From Levilinea sp. (GTDB lineage Bacteria; Chloroflexota; Anaerolineae; Anaerolineales; Anaerolineaceae), in contig JARKPO010000049.1 of the NCBI GenBank assembly GCA_029975215.1, positions 16,002 through 80,001 of the forward strand: a stretch of DNA of 64,000 bases. The letters run 5' to 3'. Below the pieces are notes generated by a model. It did not search any database and was not told the origin of the DNA. It saw nothing but the letters and a program-made list of their open reading frames with translations. Both the position numbers and the translations under genes were made by a program. The first letter of the stretch is position 1. Each line of letters begins with the position of its first letter. Shown here in pieces: positions 17,126 to 26,766 of this stretch.

Positions 17126-17994
17126 TTCAAACCTCCTGCCTGCGTGCGGGCCAGCAGCGCCCGCAGGCTTTGGGCGGCTTCCTCCACCGTTAAAGGCAGT
17201 TGACCGTCATACCAACCGCGCAGGTTGAGTTGGTGGAAAAACTGCATCGCATCCGGCGGAAAAATCCCCTTTTCCATCAGCATGGCGATCTGGGTAAAAA
17301 ACGGCCGCGTCTCATCCTCCAACACCAGTTCCCCATTCAGCATAAAAGCCATGCGATCCGCCAGCGGAATCAGATTTTCCAGGCTGTGCTCAATCACAAT
17401 GATGGTGTTCTTCTGTTCCTTCTTCAACTTGGCCAAAACATCAAATACACGCTTACGGCTGATGGGGTCCAACATGCTGGTAGGCTCATCCAAAATCATC
17501 ACCCGTGGGGTCATGGCCAACACCGCCGCCAAAGCCACGCGCTGCTTTTGCCCTCCCGAAATTTCATACGGCGGTTTCAGCAGCAGCGGACTGAGGTTGG
17601 TCAGGTCCACCACCCACTCTAAACGTTCGCGGATTTCGGGGATGGACATGCCCAAATTCTCCATCCCAAACACCAGTTCATCTTCCACCGTCATGGCCGT
17701 AAACTGCGATTCCGGGTCCGAAAAGACCACCCCCACACTGCGCTGCAGTTCACCTTTGGGGTATTCTTCCACCTCGGTCCCCGCCACATACACCGCGCCC
17801 TCTTTCACCCCGTGGTACTGGCCGGGGATCAAACCGTTTAAGGAATAGGCAAGGGTGGTTTTACCAGAGCCGTTGGGGCCGATGACCCCCAAAAACACCC
17901 CTTCTTCCACGGTCAGGTTCAGGTTTTTGACCGCCGGTTCTGTGGTGTACAGATACCGCCAGGAATAATCTTTTATTTCGATTAATGCGCTCAT
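17122..17994 (-). CDS. ecfA: ECF transporter ATPase, first copy
   Basis: 290 residues. Walker A GPNGSGKTT, a Q-loop written VVFSDPESQFTAMTVEDE (Ser for the usual Gln, typical of one ECF ATPase class), signature EISGGQKQR and Walker B VMILDEPTSMLD are present. The start at 17994 has GAGGAG 6 bases before; an in-frame ATG at 18012 would place that ribosome site inside the gene. It lies 14 bases after ecfT and overlaps the next ATPase gene. Confidence 0.9.
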   Translation of the reverse strand: MSALIEIKDYSWRYLYTTEPAVKNLNLTVEEGVFLGVIGPNGSGKTTLAYSLNGLIPGQYHGVKEGAVYVAGTEVEEYPKGELQRSVGVVFSDPESQFTAMTVEDELVFGMENLGMSIPEIRERLEWVVDLTNLSPLLLKPPYEISGGQKQRVALAAVLAMTPRVMILDEPTSMLDPISRKRVFDVLAKLKKEQKNTIIVIEHSLENLIPLADRMAFMLNGELVLEDETRPFFTQIAMLMEKGIFPPDAMQFFHQLNLRGWYDGQLPLTVEEAAQSLRALLARTQAGGLK

Positions 17995-18008
17995 GTCCGT
18001 CTCCTCTC

Positions 18009-18869
18009 TCAACTCACCAGGCCCCGCAGCCAGAGATTAAACAGCGAATCCTCCAGCCCCATCCAGCCAAAGCCGTAACGCATCACCAGGAGAAGGACAA
18101 ACAGCAACCCAATGACCGCCACCAACACCACATCCAGAGTTTTAAATGTGTAATGTGTCAGAATGTAATCTGCACGTTTCACCTTGGCCGCCTCGCCGGT
18201 GAAGGCATATCCGCGCGCTACCAGCGCATTGGTGAATTCTTCCGAACGGCGCAGCGACAACGCAAACAGCGGGATCATATACATGACATATTTGCGGATT
18301 TTGTACACCAACCCCTTGCCGGTGGTATCAAACCCGCGCGCCTGTTCCGCCTGGCGCACAATTTGAAAATCCTCCAAAACCATACCCGCCGAGCGCAGAG
18401 CCATCGCGAACACATAGGTGACCACGAAAGGAGCTTTGATCGAGCGCATGGCCACAATCACATCCCGTTCGCGCGAAGTGCTCAAAAACAGCACCATGGT
18501 AAAGATCATAGGCAGGATGCGAAAATAAACCACCACCGCGTCGCGGATGCGCTCGTAATAAATCGGGAAACCAAATACAGGAAACAGCACCTTATACTCG
18601 GGGTGAATGCCCCCCAGGACGGTATACGAAAGCAAGATGATCGAACCCATGGAAATGGCCACGGGCACATAGATCTTCAGCGCACTCATGTTCACCCGGC
18701 TGTACCACATGATCAGGATAATCGCAGCCATCAGCCCCAGGTTCCATTCGGGCGCACTGATAAACAATGGGAATAAACTGACAATCAACAGGAAAAAGAG
18801 TTTGACAAAGGGATGAACCGCATAAATGGGGGATTCATTGGGAACATACCCTAGCAGGGTCTTATTCAT
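18009..18869 (-). CDS. ecfT: ECF transporter transmembrane component EcfT
   Basis: 286 residues with about five to six hydrophobic helices. It has the two coupling-helix Ala-Arg-Gly signatures of EcfT: AEQARGF (about 174-180) and VARGYAF (about 217-223). These touch the grooves of the two ATPases. Length and layout are normal. It is 134 bases downstream of the S-component gene and is probably in the same transcript. Confidence 0.9.
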   Translation of the reverse strand: MNKTLLGYVPNESPIYAVHPFVKLFFLLIVSLFPLFISAPEWNLGLMAAIILIMWYSRVNMSALKIYVPVAISMGSIILLSYTVLGGIHPEYKVLFPVFGFPIYYERIRDAVVVYFRILPMIFTMVLFLSTSRERDVIVAMRSIKAPFVVTYVFAMALRSAGMVLEDFQIVRQAEQARGFDTTGKGLVYKIRKYVMYMIPLFALSLRRSEEFTNALVARGYAFTGEAAKVKRADYILTHYTFKTLDVVLVAVIGLLFVLLLVMRYGFGWMGLEDSLFNLWLRGLVS

Positions 18870-19003
18870 ACGATCGTCCTCAATCGAGCCATAACGAGAT
18901 TAATCCAGCTCGCAGACTGCTGAAATTGATAAGGATACACAAAACGATACTCAAATTGAAAAGAGGGGGCGAAACCCGCCCCCTCTCCACATCTGCCGAT
19001 AGG

Positions 19004-19633
19004 TTATGCCCACCACTTCTTCACAAAAGCAGGCGTGCGGATCACCACGCCGGAGAGCACCTTGAGCAGGATAAAATTGAACACCAGCCCAGCCACCACA
19101 TTGCCGCCGAACCAACCCCAAATAAACAGCGGGATCGAGTCCGTGGTCAGCAGGCCAAAGCTGCGCAGCACAACCAGGGGCGACCAAAGGGCGCCAAAAG
19201 CGGAAGAGACGATCATCGCCGCCAAAAGGATCAAATAATCACGCCCAGAGCGCAGGCGGGGATCCGCTTTGTAGTGCCGGAAAGCCCAGGCCGGCAGGAA
19301 GGCCTGTACCGCATTGGCGGGAATGTAAGCCAGAGAGATATAGAAAGGCGTGCCCGCGATGGCGTTGGAGAAGAAGGGGAAAATCGCCCCAGCCAAAACA
19401 CCCCAGGCGCCAAACCAGATCGCACCCACCTGCTGCACAGCGATGCCAGTCCAGAAGAAGTTCACACCAAACCCAAGCGGGAAGCTGATGGAACCAAAGG
19501 AGCCCACCACAAAACCAATGCCAATGAGCAGGGCCAGGATGACGATATGAATCACACCGACAGACCGTTTTTCCCCTTTTTCAACAGTCCAAATTTGCTC
19601 GGCGGTTAAATCAGAAGGTTTATTCGTGGTCAT
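19004..19633 (-). CDS. predicted ECF substrate-binding (S) component
   Basis: 209 residues with about six hydrophobic helices after a hydrophilic N-terminus. It is called as the S protein from size, topology and place: directly before ecfT and two ATPases. It matches no S family that can be named by eye (not ThiT, BioY, RibU or QueT by visible motif), so the substrate is unknown. The ATG at 19633 has AAGGAAGG upstream. A strong promoter and a folded leader of about 150 bases precede it, which suggests RNA-level control. Confidence 0.75.
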   Translation of the reverse strand: MTTNKPSDLTAEQIWTVEKGEKRSVGVIHIVILALLIGIGFVVGSFGSISFPLGFGVNFFWTGIAVQQVGAIWFGAWGVLAGAIFPFFSNAIAGTPFYISLAYIPANAVQAFLPAWAFRHYKADPRLRSGRDYLILLAAMIVSSAFGALWSPLVVLRSFGLLTTDSIPLFIWGWFGGNVVAGLVFNFILLKVLSGVVIRTPAFVKKWWA

Positions 19634-19787
19634 TACACAATCCTTCCTTTCAGGTTTATATGATGTGGTGATGATGGAAAAAATGGGGGAAACAGGGGGA
19701 AACACAAAGCAAAGAATATCTTGACGGCACCTCCTTTCACACCTACCGGAAAGAAAACCGTGAATCAAGGAAATGCTATATCAAGAT
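19634..19787 (-). promoter_or_regulatory. structured 5' leader of ECF operon (possible riboswitch, class unknown)
   Basis: From the predicted transcript start near 19782 to the ATG at 19633. ATCTTGA (19787-19781 on the minus strand) pairs with TCAAGAT (19724-19718). Inside, TCCT-TTCAC-type halves at 19771-19760 and 19740-19732 pair with a 3-base bulge, and a small CGG/CCG loop closes the top. No known aptamer consensus (TPP, cobalamin, preQ1, FMN, THF) was recognised. Confidence 0.4.
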
Positions 19788-19788
19788 C

Positions 19789-19817
19789 ATTATAGAGAAA
19801 ATGAAAAAGGAATACAA
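19789..19817 (-). promoter_or_regulatory. promoter of ECF operon
   Basis: On the minus strand TTGTAT (19817-19812), 17 bases, then perfect TATAAT (19794-19789). It lies in the last codons of the GH4 gene, so the ECF genes can be expressed on their own. Confidence 0.75.
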
Positions 19818-21286
19818 GTAAATTTTTCGCAAATCACCTTGAAATACTGCAATTTTACCGGGACAGCTGCCGGAAGCCTGCCAATAATTCCCCCCGACTC
19901 CCAAAATGTCGGCAAATACGGTCGGTACTCCGTCAAATAAGCATCCAAAATTTGCTCGGCCTGATCCAGATCGGTGATCCCCGGGCTGAACAGCAGGCTC
20001 TGCAGCGCCTTTTGCCGATCGCCCTGCACCACCGCGTCTACCCCCAACTGCACCACCACAATCTCCCGGCGGCACAGTTCGGCCACGGCCACCGGCAGCG
20101 ACCCCACCCCCATACCGCGCGCCCCCAACCCGCTGAACACCGCCGGAACTTCCACAATCGCCCCTTGCGGCAGGTTCAAGATATAGCCCTCATTGGGGAT
20201 ATTGACCGCCAGATGATAATGGTTGCCGGCCCGCGAAAGGTTCTCAATCACTTCCAAAGTCCCCTCGCTGTCGGCCTCCAACAAAGGCGTCACCGGCGCA
20301 ATCCCGCGCCCCATGCGCTCGATCTCAGCATGCCCCTCACCTCGCCGCACCTCCGCCGCATCCCAATCGTACAGGCTCAGATCATATTTCTCCCACGGCC
20401 GGGCAGCCGCATCGCTCATCCACGGCAAATACTCACACAGATGCTCATCCCCCGGAATGGGGAATACCCCAAAATCGGCAAAGACTTTGCGCGTCAGCGG
20501 CTCAAAGCTGGGATCCAGCCGTTCCCAACGCTCACGGAACAGCGGATAAAGATCTGCCCCGCTGGCCTTGTCGCGCACATCCAACATCCAGGTAAAGTGA
20601 TTCAGCCCGGCAGCTTTGATATCAATTTTCTCCATCGCCTGCTTGGCCACTTTCCGTAAATTAGGCCAAAAGCGCGGGTCGGCGTGGGTGGCAATCTCCC
20701 CCTGCGGAACGCGAATATCCAGTTCTTCCGCCAGGCAGTATCCCACCATGCCATAACCAGCCTGAATTTGATGGCACAGACCCACCACCTTGATAGTTGA
20801 ATAGCGCGCCACTGCGTCGCAGATGCGCATCATCGGGTTGGTGAAATTGATGAACCAGGCGTCAGGGCAGGCCGTCTCCATATCATGGGCAATTTGCAGC
20901 ACCGGTCCCAAGTTGCGTGCCGCGTGAGCCCAGCCCCCTGGCCCGCCGTTTTCGGCATATGGCTGGCGCAGGCCAAATTTTAAGGGGATTTGAAAATCCT
21001 GCTGCCAAAGCTGTTCGCGCGGCGGCACCTCAATGGCCGATACCACAAAATCGGCCCCCGGCAAAGCATCTTGATGATGGGCGTGGGTGGTGATGCGCAT
21101 CTGCGCGACCCATTCCTGATTCAGCCGCAGCGCCAGCCGTTCAATCACCCCCAACGTCTGTGTGTTTTGATCCACCAAAGCCAAATGACTGCCCCGCAAG
21201 CGGGCGCTGCGCATGATTGCCCCCAGGGTGTTCAACCCAAAACTGGCGCTCCCCGCGCCAACCACCACAATTTTCGTTGTGAGCAT
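19790..21286 (-). CDS. family 4 glycoside hydrolase (alpha-galactosidase-like)
   Basis: 498 residues. GH4 enzymes cleave glycosides by an NAD- and metal-dependent redox route. An N-terminal Rossmann motif VVGAGSASFG (about 6-15), the NFTNPM motif (about 149-154) and the metal-binding Cys-His of GLCHQ (about 173-177) are present; a downstream LNHFTW (about 229-234) fits the family. The start at 21286 begins right at the NAD motif, with AGAGGTG upstream. The last 10-15 residues are encoded in the promoter of the next operon. A TATAAT (21368-21363) serves as a -10 about 75 bases upstream. The exact sugar is unknown. Confidence 0.85.
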   Translation of the reverse strand: MLTTKIVVVGAGSASFGLNTLGAIMRSARLRGSHLALVDQNTQTLGVIERLALRLNQEWVAQMRITTHAHHQDALPGADFVVSAIEVPPREQLWQQDFQIPLKFGLRQPYAENGGPGGWAHAARNLGPVLQIAHDMETACPDAWFINFTNPMMRICDAVARYSTIKVVGLCHQIQAGYGMVGYCLAEELDIRVPQGEIATHADPRFWPNLRKVAKQAMEKIDIKAAGLNHFTWMLDVRDKASGADLYPLFRERWERLDPSFEPLTRKVFADFGVFPIPGDEHLCEYLPWMSDAAARPWEKYDLSLYDWDAAEVRRGEGHAEIERMGRGIAPVTPLLEADSEGTLEVIENLSRAGNHYHLAVNIPNEGYILNLPQGAIVEVPAVFSGLGARGMGVGSLPVAVAELCRREIVVVQLGVDAVVQGDRQKALQSLLFSPGITDLDQAEQILDAYLTEYRPYLPTFWESGGIIGRLPAAVPVKLQYFKVICEKFTCIPFSFSL

Positions 21287-21416
21287 TGCGCACCTCTTCC
21301 GCAGTGTGAGGATGAGTCTGGATTTGCCCCGTATGTCGGGGATCAACGGCCAGTTCTTTAAAATTATAATACTGCTTTTTTCTACAGACGTCCTGCATAA
21401 ACCGGCGCAATTTGGC

Positions 21417-21444
21417 TTGCGCATTTCAACGAACGCGTTATAAT
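21417..21444 (+). promoter_or_regulatory. promoter of M23 gene
   Basis: TTGCGC (21417-21422), 16 bases, TATAAT (21439-21444). The ATG is 34 bases further, after AGGAGG. Confidence 0.6.
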
Positions 21445-21478
21445 AAGAACATATATTCTATTAATTAGGAGGACGGAT

Positions 21479-22042
21479 ATGCAGCGCGGATCGTGCAGCC
21501 TTACCCTGTTTGCGGCCCTGTGGATCGCGGCAGCAGCGGTGTTTTTGTTCTCTGGCCGCGCGCTGACCACCAACGCGGCTACCCCAGCCGCCCAGCCCAC
21601 CCTCCCCGCGCAGCCCAAGCCTGTTCTCGCGGACCCCACGCGCGTCATCGCCCCGTATGAAGAATATACCCTCACCCAGGGCCTGCACGGGGCCGAATAC
21701 GGCCACGCCGCCATTGACCTTTCTGCCGGCAAAGGTGCCCCTATCCGCTCGCCCATCGAAGGCGACATCAAAGCCCATTTTGTGGATGCCATCGGCAACA
21801 CCAACCTGCTCATCGAAAACGACGTCTACATGGTCACTCTGCTCCACGGCCTATATAAGGTGCAAGAAGGAGACCATGTCACCCTGGGCCAGATCATCGG
21901 TCTCGAATCGAACCAGGGCTACACCGTAGACGCCTGGGGGCGCCTGTGTACCGGCCGCGACTGCGGCTACCACACGCATCTCAACATTCTCGACAAGCGC
22001 AGCGGCGAAAATGTCAACCCGTTGGATCTGTTTGCAGAATAA
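21479..22042 (+). CDS. M23-family (LytM) peptidase-like secreted protein
   Basis: 187 residues: N-terminal signal/anchor helix (about 8-27), an Ala/Pro spacer, then a compact M23 domain. Zinc and catalytic motifs are kept: GHAAIDLS (His-x3-Asp, about 78-85) and YHTHLNI (His-x-His, about 164-170). It should cut peptidoglycan cross-bridges, or bind them if not active. A Cys pair (about 157 and 162, TGRDCGY) sits in the loop before the last motif. AGGAGG precedes the ATG. Confidence 0.85.
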   Translation: MQRGSCSLTLFAALWIAAAAVFLFSGRALTTNAATPAAQPTLPAQPKPVLADPTRVIAPYEEYTLTQGLHGAEYGHAAIDLSAGKGAPIRSPIEGDIKAHFVDAIGNTNLLIENDVYMVTLLHGLYKVQEGDHVTLGQIIGLESNQGYTVDAWGRLCTGRDCGYHTHLNILDKRSGENVNPLDLFAE

Positions 22043-22079
22043 CCGTCCGCCGCCGCAAGCGCACAACCCCCCATTTCAG

Positions 22080-22087
22080 GGTATAAT
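22080..22087 (+). promoter_or_regulatory. candidate gyrA -10 element GGTATAAT
   Basis: GGTATAAT lies 86 bases before the gyrA start, with no clear -35. Confidence 0.4.
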
Positions 22088-22173
22088 TAAGATGTTAAGC
22101 CCAGCGCGGCGTAAACGCAACTCTGACTATGCACGCTCTCGGGCAGCCGGGGGCGGCTGTAGAAAGCCAAAAA

Positions 22174-24642
22174 ATGAGCGATGCCCCTGAATCCCTGTAC
22201 GGAAAAATGACCACCGTTGATATTGACAGCCAGATGCGCTCAGCCTATCTGGACTATGCCATGAGCGTCATCGTCTCGCGCGCCCTGCCAGATGCGCGCG
22301 ACGGCCTCAAGCCCGTTCACCGCCGCATTCTCTTTGCCATGCACGAACTGGGCATCCGCGCTAACAGCGCCTTCAAGAAGTCCGCGCGCATCGTCGGCGA
22401 AGTGCTCGGCAAATACCATCCGCATGGAGATATGGCGGTCTACGACGCGATGGCCCGTATGGCCCAAGATTTCTCCATGCGCTATCTGCTGGTGAACGGT
22501 CAGGGTAACTTCGGCTCCATTGACGGCGACTCCCCCGCCGCCATGCGCTACACCGAAGCCCGCCTCAGCCCTATGGCTGAAGAACTTCTCGCTGACATTG
22601 ACAAAAACACCATTGACTTCACAGAAAATTTTGACGGAACCCTGCAGGAACCCACCGTCTTGCCCGCGCGCCTGCCCAACCTGCTGCTCAACGGCTCATC
22701 TGGCATCGCCGTGGGCATGGCCACCAATATCCCGCCGCACAACCTCACCGAGCTGGTCAACGCCCTGACCTACGTCATTGACAATTACGATGATCTGGAC
22801 GATATCACCGTCGAAGATCTGGCCCGCTACCTGCCCGGCCCCGATTTCCCCACCGGCGGCACCATCGTGGGGCGCGAAGGCATCAACGCCGCCTATTCCA
22901 CCGGCCGCGGCCGTCTGGTCATGCGCGGGCAGGCCGAGATTGAAGAAAACAAAGGCCGTTTCGTCATCCGCATCACCGAAATCCCCTATCAGGTCAACAA
23001 AACCACCCTGATTGAACGCATCGCCGACCTGGTGCGCGAAGGCCGCATTGACGCCATCAGCGATTTGCGGGATGAATCGGACCGCAAAGGTATGCGCATT
23101 GTCATCGAGCTGCGGCGCGGAGCAGAACCGCATAAAGTCCTCAACCAGCTGTACAAGTACACCCCGCTGCAGTCCACCTTTGGCGTCAACATGCTGGCCC
23201 TGGTCAATGGGGAGCCGCGCCATCTTTCGCTCAAGCGCGCCATTCAGATCTTCCTCGACCACCGCCAGACCGTCATCACCCGCCGCACCGAATTTGAGCT
23301 GGCCAAAGCCCGCCACCGCGCGCATATCCTGGATGGTCTGCTGATCGCCCTGGCCAATCTGGATGAAGTCATCGAAATCATCCGCCGCTCGCCCGATGCC
23401 GATCAGGCCCGCGACCGGCTGATGGCGCGCTTTGCCCTCACCGAAATTCAAGCCCAGGCCATCCTCGACCTGCAATTGCGCCGCCTGGCCGCCTTAGAGC
23501 GGCAAAAAATCGAAGACGAACAGCGTGAAATCAAAGCACGCATTGCGTATCTGGAAGAGCTGCTGGCCGACCCCAAGAAAATTCTGGCGGTCATCCGCGA
23601 AGATCTGGAAGAACTGGGTAAAAAATACGGCGACGCCCGCCGCACGCGCATTGCCGCCGAAGCCAACGAATACTTTGATGAAGAAGATCTGGTAGCCGAC
23701 CAGCCCATCCTCATCAGCATCACCCAGCTTGGCTACATTAAGCGCGTGCCGTCTTCTGCTTACCGCACCCGCGGGCGCGGCGGACGCGGCATCACCGGGC
23801 AAAATGTGAAGGGCGAGGATGAAATCATCATCATGCTCCACGCCCGCACCCTGCACACCATCCTGTTCTTCTCGGATCGCGGCAAGGTCTATTCTCTGCG
23901 CGCCTACCAGATCCCTGAAGCTGGCCGCACCGACCGCGGCACCCCCATGATTAACCTGCTGCCCCTCAGCGGCAGCGAGCGTATCACCGCCGCCGTGGCT
24001 GTGCCCGGCTTTGATGCCGCCGCCTACTGCACCATGGCCACCGAACGCGGGCGCGTGAAGCGCGTTTCGCTGGCCGAATTTGCCAATGTACGCCCCTCCG
24101 GCCTGATTGCCATCAACTTGGAAGAAGGCGATTCCCTGGGCTGGGTGCGGCTGACCAGCGGCGAGGACGACATTCTCATGGTCACCGCCTTTGGCCAGGC
24201 CCTGCGCATCACCGAAAACCAGATCCGCCCCATGGGCCGCCAGGCCGCGGGCGTCACCGGTTTGCGCCTGCGTAGTCAGGATCATGTGGCCGCGGTAGAA
24301 GTGGTGGAGCCGGGCGGCTACCTGTTGGTGGTCACCGAAAACGGTTTCGGCAAGCGCACCCCCCTGGAAGATTACCCCACCAAAGGGCGCGCCACCGGCG
24401 GCGTGACCACCATCGACCAAAAATCCCTTAAAACCATCGGCAAAATCGCTACCGCGCGCGTGGTGCAGGACGCGGATGAAATCACCGCTATCACCAGCGC
24501 CGGCATGGTCCTGCGCCTGAAAGTGTCCTCCATCCGCCCCAGCGGGCGCTCCACCCGCGGCGTGCATCTCATCAACGTCGCTGAGGGCGACGCCGTAGCC
24601 TCCCTGGCGCGTATGGCCCCCGAAGAAACCTCTGAAGCATAA
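22174..24642 (+). CDS. gyrA: DNA gyrase subunit A
   Basis: 822 residues. The winged-helix/breakage-reunion domain has the catalytic Tyr126 in [11 protein letters not shown] and the [10 protein letters not shown] signature. The C-terminal propeller carries a GyrA-box variant RGRGGRGI (about 541-548), which favours GyrA over ParC. With GyrB it introduces negative supercoils. The ATG at 22174 is chosen because the residues before it are not conserved-looking; an ATG at 22129 is in frame, and neither has a strong ribosome site. The position equivalent to E. coli Ser83 is Met87; Asp91 (E. coli Asp87) is kept. gyrB is not next to it. Confidence 0.93.
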   Translation: MSDAPESLYGKMTTVDIDSQMRSAYLDYAMSVIVSRALPDARDGLKPVHRRILFAMHELGIRANSAFKKSARIVGEVLGKYHPHGDMAVYDAMARMAQDFSMRYLLVNGQGNFGSIDGDSPAAMRYTEARLSPMAEELLADIDKNTIDFTENFDGTLQEPTVLPARLPNLLLNGSSGIAVGMATNIPPHNLTELVNALTYVIDNYDDLDDITVEDLARYLPGPDFPTGGTIVGREGINAAYSTGRGRLVMRGQAEIEENKGRFVIRITEIPYQVNKTTLIERIADLVREGRIDAISDLRDESDRKGMRIVIELRRGAEPHKVLNQLYKYTPLQSTFGVNMLALVNGEPRHLSLKRAIQIFLDHRQTVITRRTEFELAKARHRAHILDGLLIALANLDEVIEIIRRSPDADQARDRLMARFALTEIQAQAILDLQLRRLAALERQKIEDEQREIKARIAYLEELLADPKKILAVIREDLEELGKKYGDARRTRIAAEANEYFDEEDLVADQPILISITQLGYIKRVPSSAYRTRGRGGRGITGQNVKGEDEIIIMLHARTLHTILFFSDRGKVYSLRAYQIPEAGRTDRGTPMINLLPLSGSERITAAVAVPGFDAAAYCTMATERGRVKRVSLAEFANVRPSGLIAINLEEGDSLGWVRLTSGEDDILMVTAFGQALRITENQIRPMGRQAAGVTGLRLRSQDHVAAVEVVEPGGYLLVVTENGFGKRTPLEDYPTKGRATGGVTTIDQKSLKTIGKIATARVVQDADEITAITSAGMVLRLKVSSIRPSGRSTRGVHLINVAEGDAVASLARMAPEETSEA

Positions 24643-24648
24643 ACCAAA

Positions 24649-24678
24649 GCCGCCCTGGAGGATCACCTCCAGGGCGGC
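24649..24678. terminator. perfect 13-bp hairpin between gyrA and UbiA-type gene
   Basis: GCCGCCCTGGAGG (24649-24661) and CCTCCAGGGCGGC (24666-24678) pair perfectly around ATCA. On the minus strand CTTTGGTTT follows, so it can end the prenyltransferase transcript. On the plus strand no T-run follows. Confidence 0.65.
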
Positions 24679-24699
24679 ATAGTCAAGCTCAAACCCATC

Positions 24700-25689
24700 C
24701 TATCCCAAGAAGAGTTGCAGCACCAAACCCAATAAGAAGAACATGCCAAAGCCGCGGTTGTGGTAAAAAGCCCCGGCCACATACCACAGCGGCCAAATCT
24801 CCGCGCTGTAATCCGCAGGGCGCTCAGCGGGCTTGGCCCGCAGCAGCATGGCCACCGGGCGCGGGGCATAGGCCAACCCCGCCAGGGTCACCAGCATCCA
24901 CGGTGAAAAATCGCCCCGCACCACCGCAAACACCACCAGGGCGTACATGAGAACGATCATCCCCACCGCGGTGTAGCGCGCCACCTTCTCGCCCAGCAGC
25001 ACCGGCAAGGTATAAATACGGCGGGCGCGGTCTTCCTTGAGCTTGTCAATGTGCTTGCCAAAAATCACCGTGGTGGCCCCCAGGGCGTAGGGCAGGCTCA
25101 GCAGCGCCACCTGCCAATTCCACTGGCCGGTGATCACAAAATAGCCGCCGCCGATCATCAACGGTCCCCACACCAAAATCACAGCCACCTCGCCCAACCC
25201 AATATACTTGAGCGGCCAGGTATAAAACAGCACAAAGAAAGCCCCCGCCGCCAGCAGCGCCCAGGCCACTGGGCCGCGTTCTAAGACCAGCGGCAGCCCC
25301 GCCGCCAGGGCGATGGCACCGGTCACTGCCGCGTACACCAGCAGCTCTTTACGCGTCATCAGACCCGCCTCCAGCGGCTGCGGGCCGTACTGCGTGCGGA
25401 AATAATTGTCCTTGTCCACCCCGCGCTCATAATCGGTCAAGTCGTTCAGCAGGTTGTTGGTGGCATGGGCAAAAATCAGTCCCACCGTCAGCAGCATCCA
25501 ATGTCCCAGGCTAAACATCCCCGCTCGGGCCGCCAGCAAACCGGCCACCGCCGCCGAGAAGAAGGTCATTATCAGCACCGCCGCGCGCGTGGAAACCAAC
25601 CAGCGCGAAATCACATCCAGCTTACGCCATTCTTCTGGGCTGATGCGCGGAATCACGCGCAGCGCCCGCACCCACATGCTCACATTCAT
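24700..25689 (-). CDS. UbiA-family prenyltransferase (MenA-like)
   Basis: 329 residues with about eight to nine helices. The first Asp-rich motif is NNLLNDLTDYERGVD (about 78-92). The second is around DKLKEDRARRIYTLPVLLGEK, as in quinone-forming UbiA enzymes; this pair binds Mg-diphosphate of the polyprenyl donor. It probably attaches a prenyl chain to a menaquinone-type or related aromatic ring, but no men genes lie nearby. The ATG at 25689 has AAAGGGG 8 bases before; upstream in-frame codons are low-complexity. Confidence 0.85.
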   Translation of the reverse strand: MNVSMWVRALRVIPRISPEEWRKLDVISRWLVSTRAAVLIMTFFSAAVAGLLAARAGMFSLGHWMLLTVGLIFAHATNNLLNDLTDYERGVDKDNYFRTQYGPQPLEAGLMTRKELLVYAAVTGAIALAAGLPLVLERGPVAWALLAAGAFFVLFYTWPLKYIGLGEVAVILVWGPLMIGGGYFVITGQWNWQVALLSLPYALGATTVIFGKHIDKLKEDRARRIYTLPVLLGEKVARYTAVGMIVLMYALVVFAVVRGDFSPWMLVTLAGLAYAPRPVAMLLRAKPAERPADYSAEIWPLWYVAGAFYHNRGFGMFFLLGLVLQLFLG

Positions 25690-25781
25690 CGGAAGAACCC
25701 CTTTCATCGCCAGCCATCTGCCCCAGGCAGACGCCGCCAATAAATCGGATAATTTTTGTCTATTATAATCCGTTTCGGGAA

Positions 25782-26579
25782 TTAATCCAGCGATTTTTGA
25801 AAAGGGTGTACAACTTCCTCGGCCCGGTGCGTCACCACCGGAAGGAATATTTCCCCCTCCCGCGCGTCGCCCAGGCGCATCACCGCTTCGGGCTGGTGAT
25901 CCGCCAACCAGGCCATCTGGGCTGCCGCCAACGCACTGCACTCCCCCGCGGCGTAAATTTGCTTCAGCGGCAGCGCGCCCTTAAGCAGGCGGTAGCGGGT
26001 CACCTCTTCAAAGAAATCCATCGGGTCGGGGATGGGCAGCCCCTGTTCAAAGAGGGCCAGTTGGCGCTGCAAGCGGCTTTCCAACGTGCCGGCCGGGTAA
26101 GGCTTGCCGCCCAGCCAGGCCCAAAAAACCGCCTCCACCGGCGTTTCCAGCCACTGCCGCGCCTGTCCCTCCGCCGGATAAGGCGCATACCCCAGTTCCT
26201 CCAGCTGCCGCACCAGCCCAAAGCCGCGTTTCACCCGCGGCAGAGCCGCCTGATCCACCCCCGGGGTACGCGGCGCTGTAAAGCCCAGATTAGCCAACTG
26301 ATATTCGGCCACGCGCATGTTCGTCCAGCGTCCTGGAGTCGGCGGCGGGTTCAGCTGGGTGCGCACATCCGCCCGATCCATCAGCCCCAAATTGGGCCGC
26401 GCCGCGCAGTCCACCGCTGCCAGCGCACGGCTTTGCCCGGCGGCAAAAGCCAGCACCGCCTCCAAAGGTCCCTGCCCCAATGCCAACACGGCGCGTTCTT
26501 CGTCCAGCGCCGCGTAGGTCAGCCACTGGCGGCCTGTGCCGATGGTAATTCCCAGGTAAGTGGTCAAATTGCTGGACAT
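25782..26579 (-). CDS. DUF429 family protein
   Basis: 265 residues. The N-terminal beta-hairpin start (YLGITIGTG, about 8-16), the A-A-V-D-C-A-A-R-P (about 54-62) acidic segment and the conserved A-E-Y-Q-L-A (about 90-95), R-x-F-G-L and P-V-E-A-V-F-W-A-W elements fit DUF429, a predicted RNase-H-like nuclease fold of unknown job. The canonical first Asp (GVD) is replaced here (GIT), so activity is uncertain. GAGGG precedes the ATG. Same strand as the prenyltransferase, 92 bases apart. Confidence 0.75.
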   Translation of the reverse strand: MSSNLTTYLGITIGTGRQWLTYAALDEERAVLALGQGPLEAVLAFAAGQSRALAAVDCAARPNLGLMDRADVRTQLNPPPTPGRWTNMRVAEYQLANLGFTAPRTPGVDQAALPRVKRGFGLVRQLEELGYAPYPAEGQARQWLETPVEAVFWAWLGGKPYPAGTLESRLQRQLALFEQGLPIPDPMDFFEEVTRYRLLKGALPLKQIYAAGECSALAAAQMAWLADHQPEAVMRLGDAREGEIFLPVVTHRAEEVVHPFQKSLD

Positions 26580-26684
26580 TTGCCCTCAGTGTAGCAAATC
26601 TTTTTCTGGCGCGCAACCCGTGCGCTCGCCCAGTTCGCACCAGGTTTCTGACAACTGACATATGGCTTTCATCCATTTGTGACT

Positions 26685-26713
26685 TTGACTCGCGCTAACG
26701 CCTGGGCTATACT
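26685..26713 (+). promoter_or_regulatory. promoter of ALDH gene
   Basis: TTGACT (26685-26690), 17 bases, TATACT (26708-26713). Confidence 0.75.
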
Positions 26714-26766
26714 AAACGTACATAAACATGGGCTTCATCCGCCCAGTCCAACCTCAGGAGGTTTCT

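Noticed and set aside
19645..19735. Possible leader peptide with four consecutive His codons before the S component (minus strand)
   Set aside because: The only start is a GTG fused to the GGAGG, giving no spacing, and an ECF operon has no reason for His attenuation.
23494..24666. 390-codon minus-strand frame within gyrA
   Set aside because: Antisense shadow of gyrA with Gly/Ala/His bias; GyrA is unmistakable on the other strand.
26728..26766. Upstream ATG for the P5C dehydrogenase-like gene
   Set aside because: It precedes the strong AGGAGG, so the ATG at 26767 is the better start.
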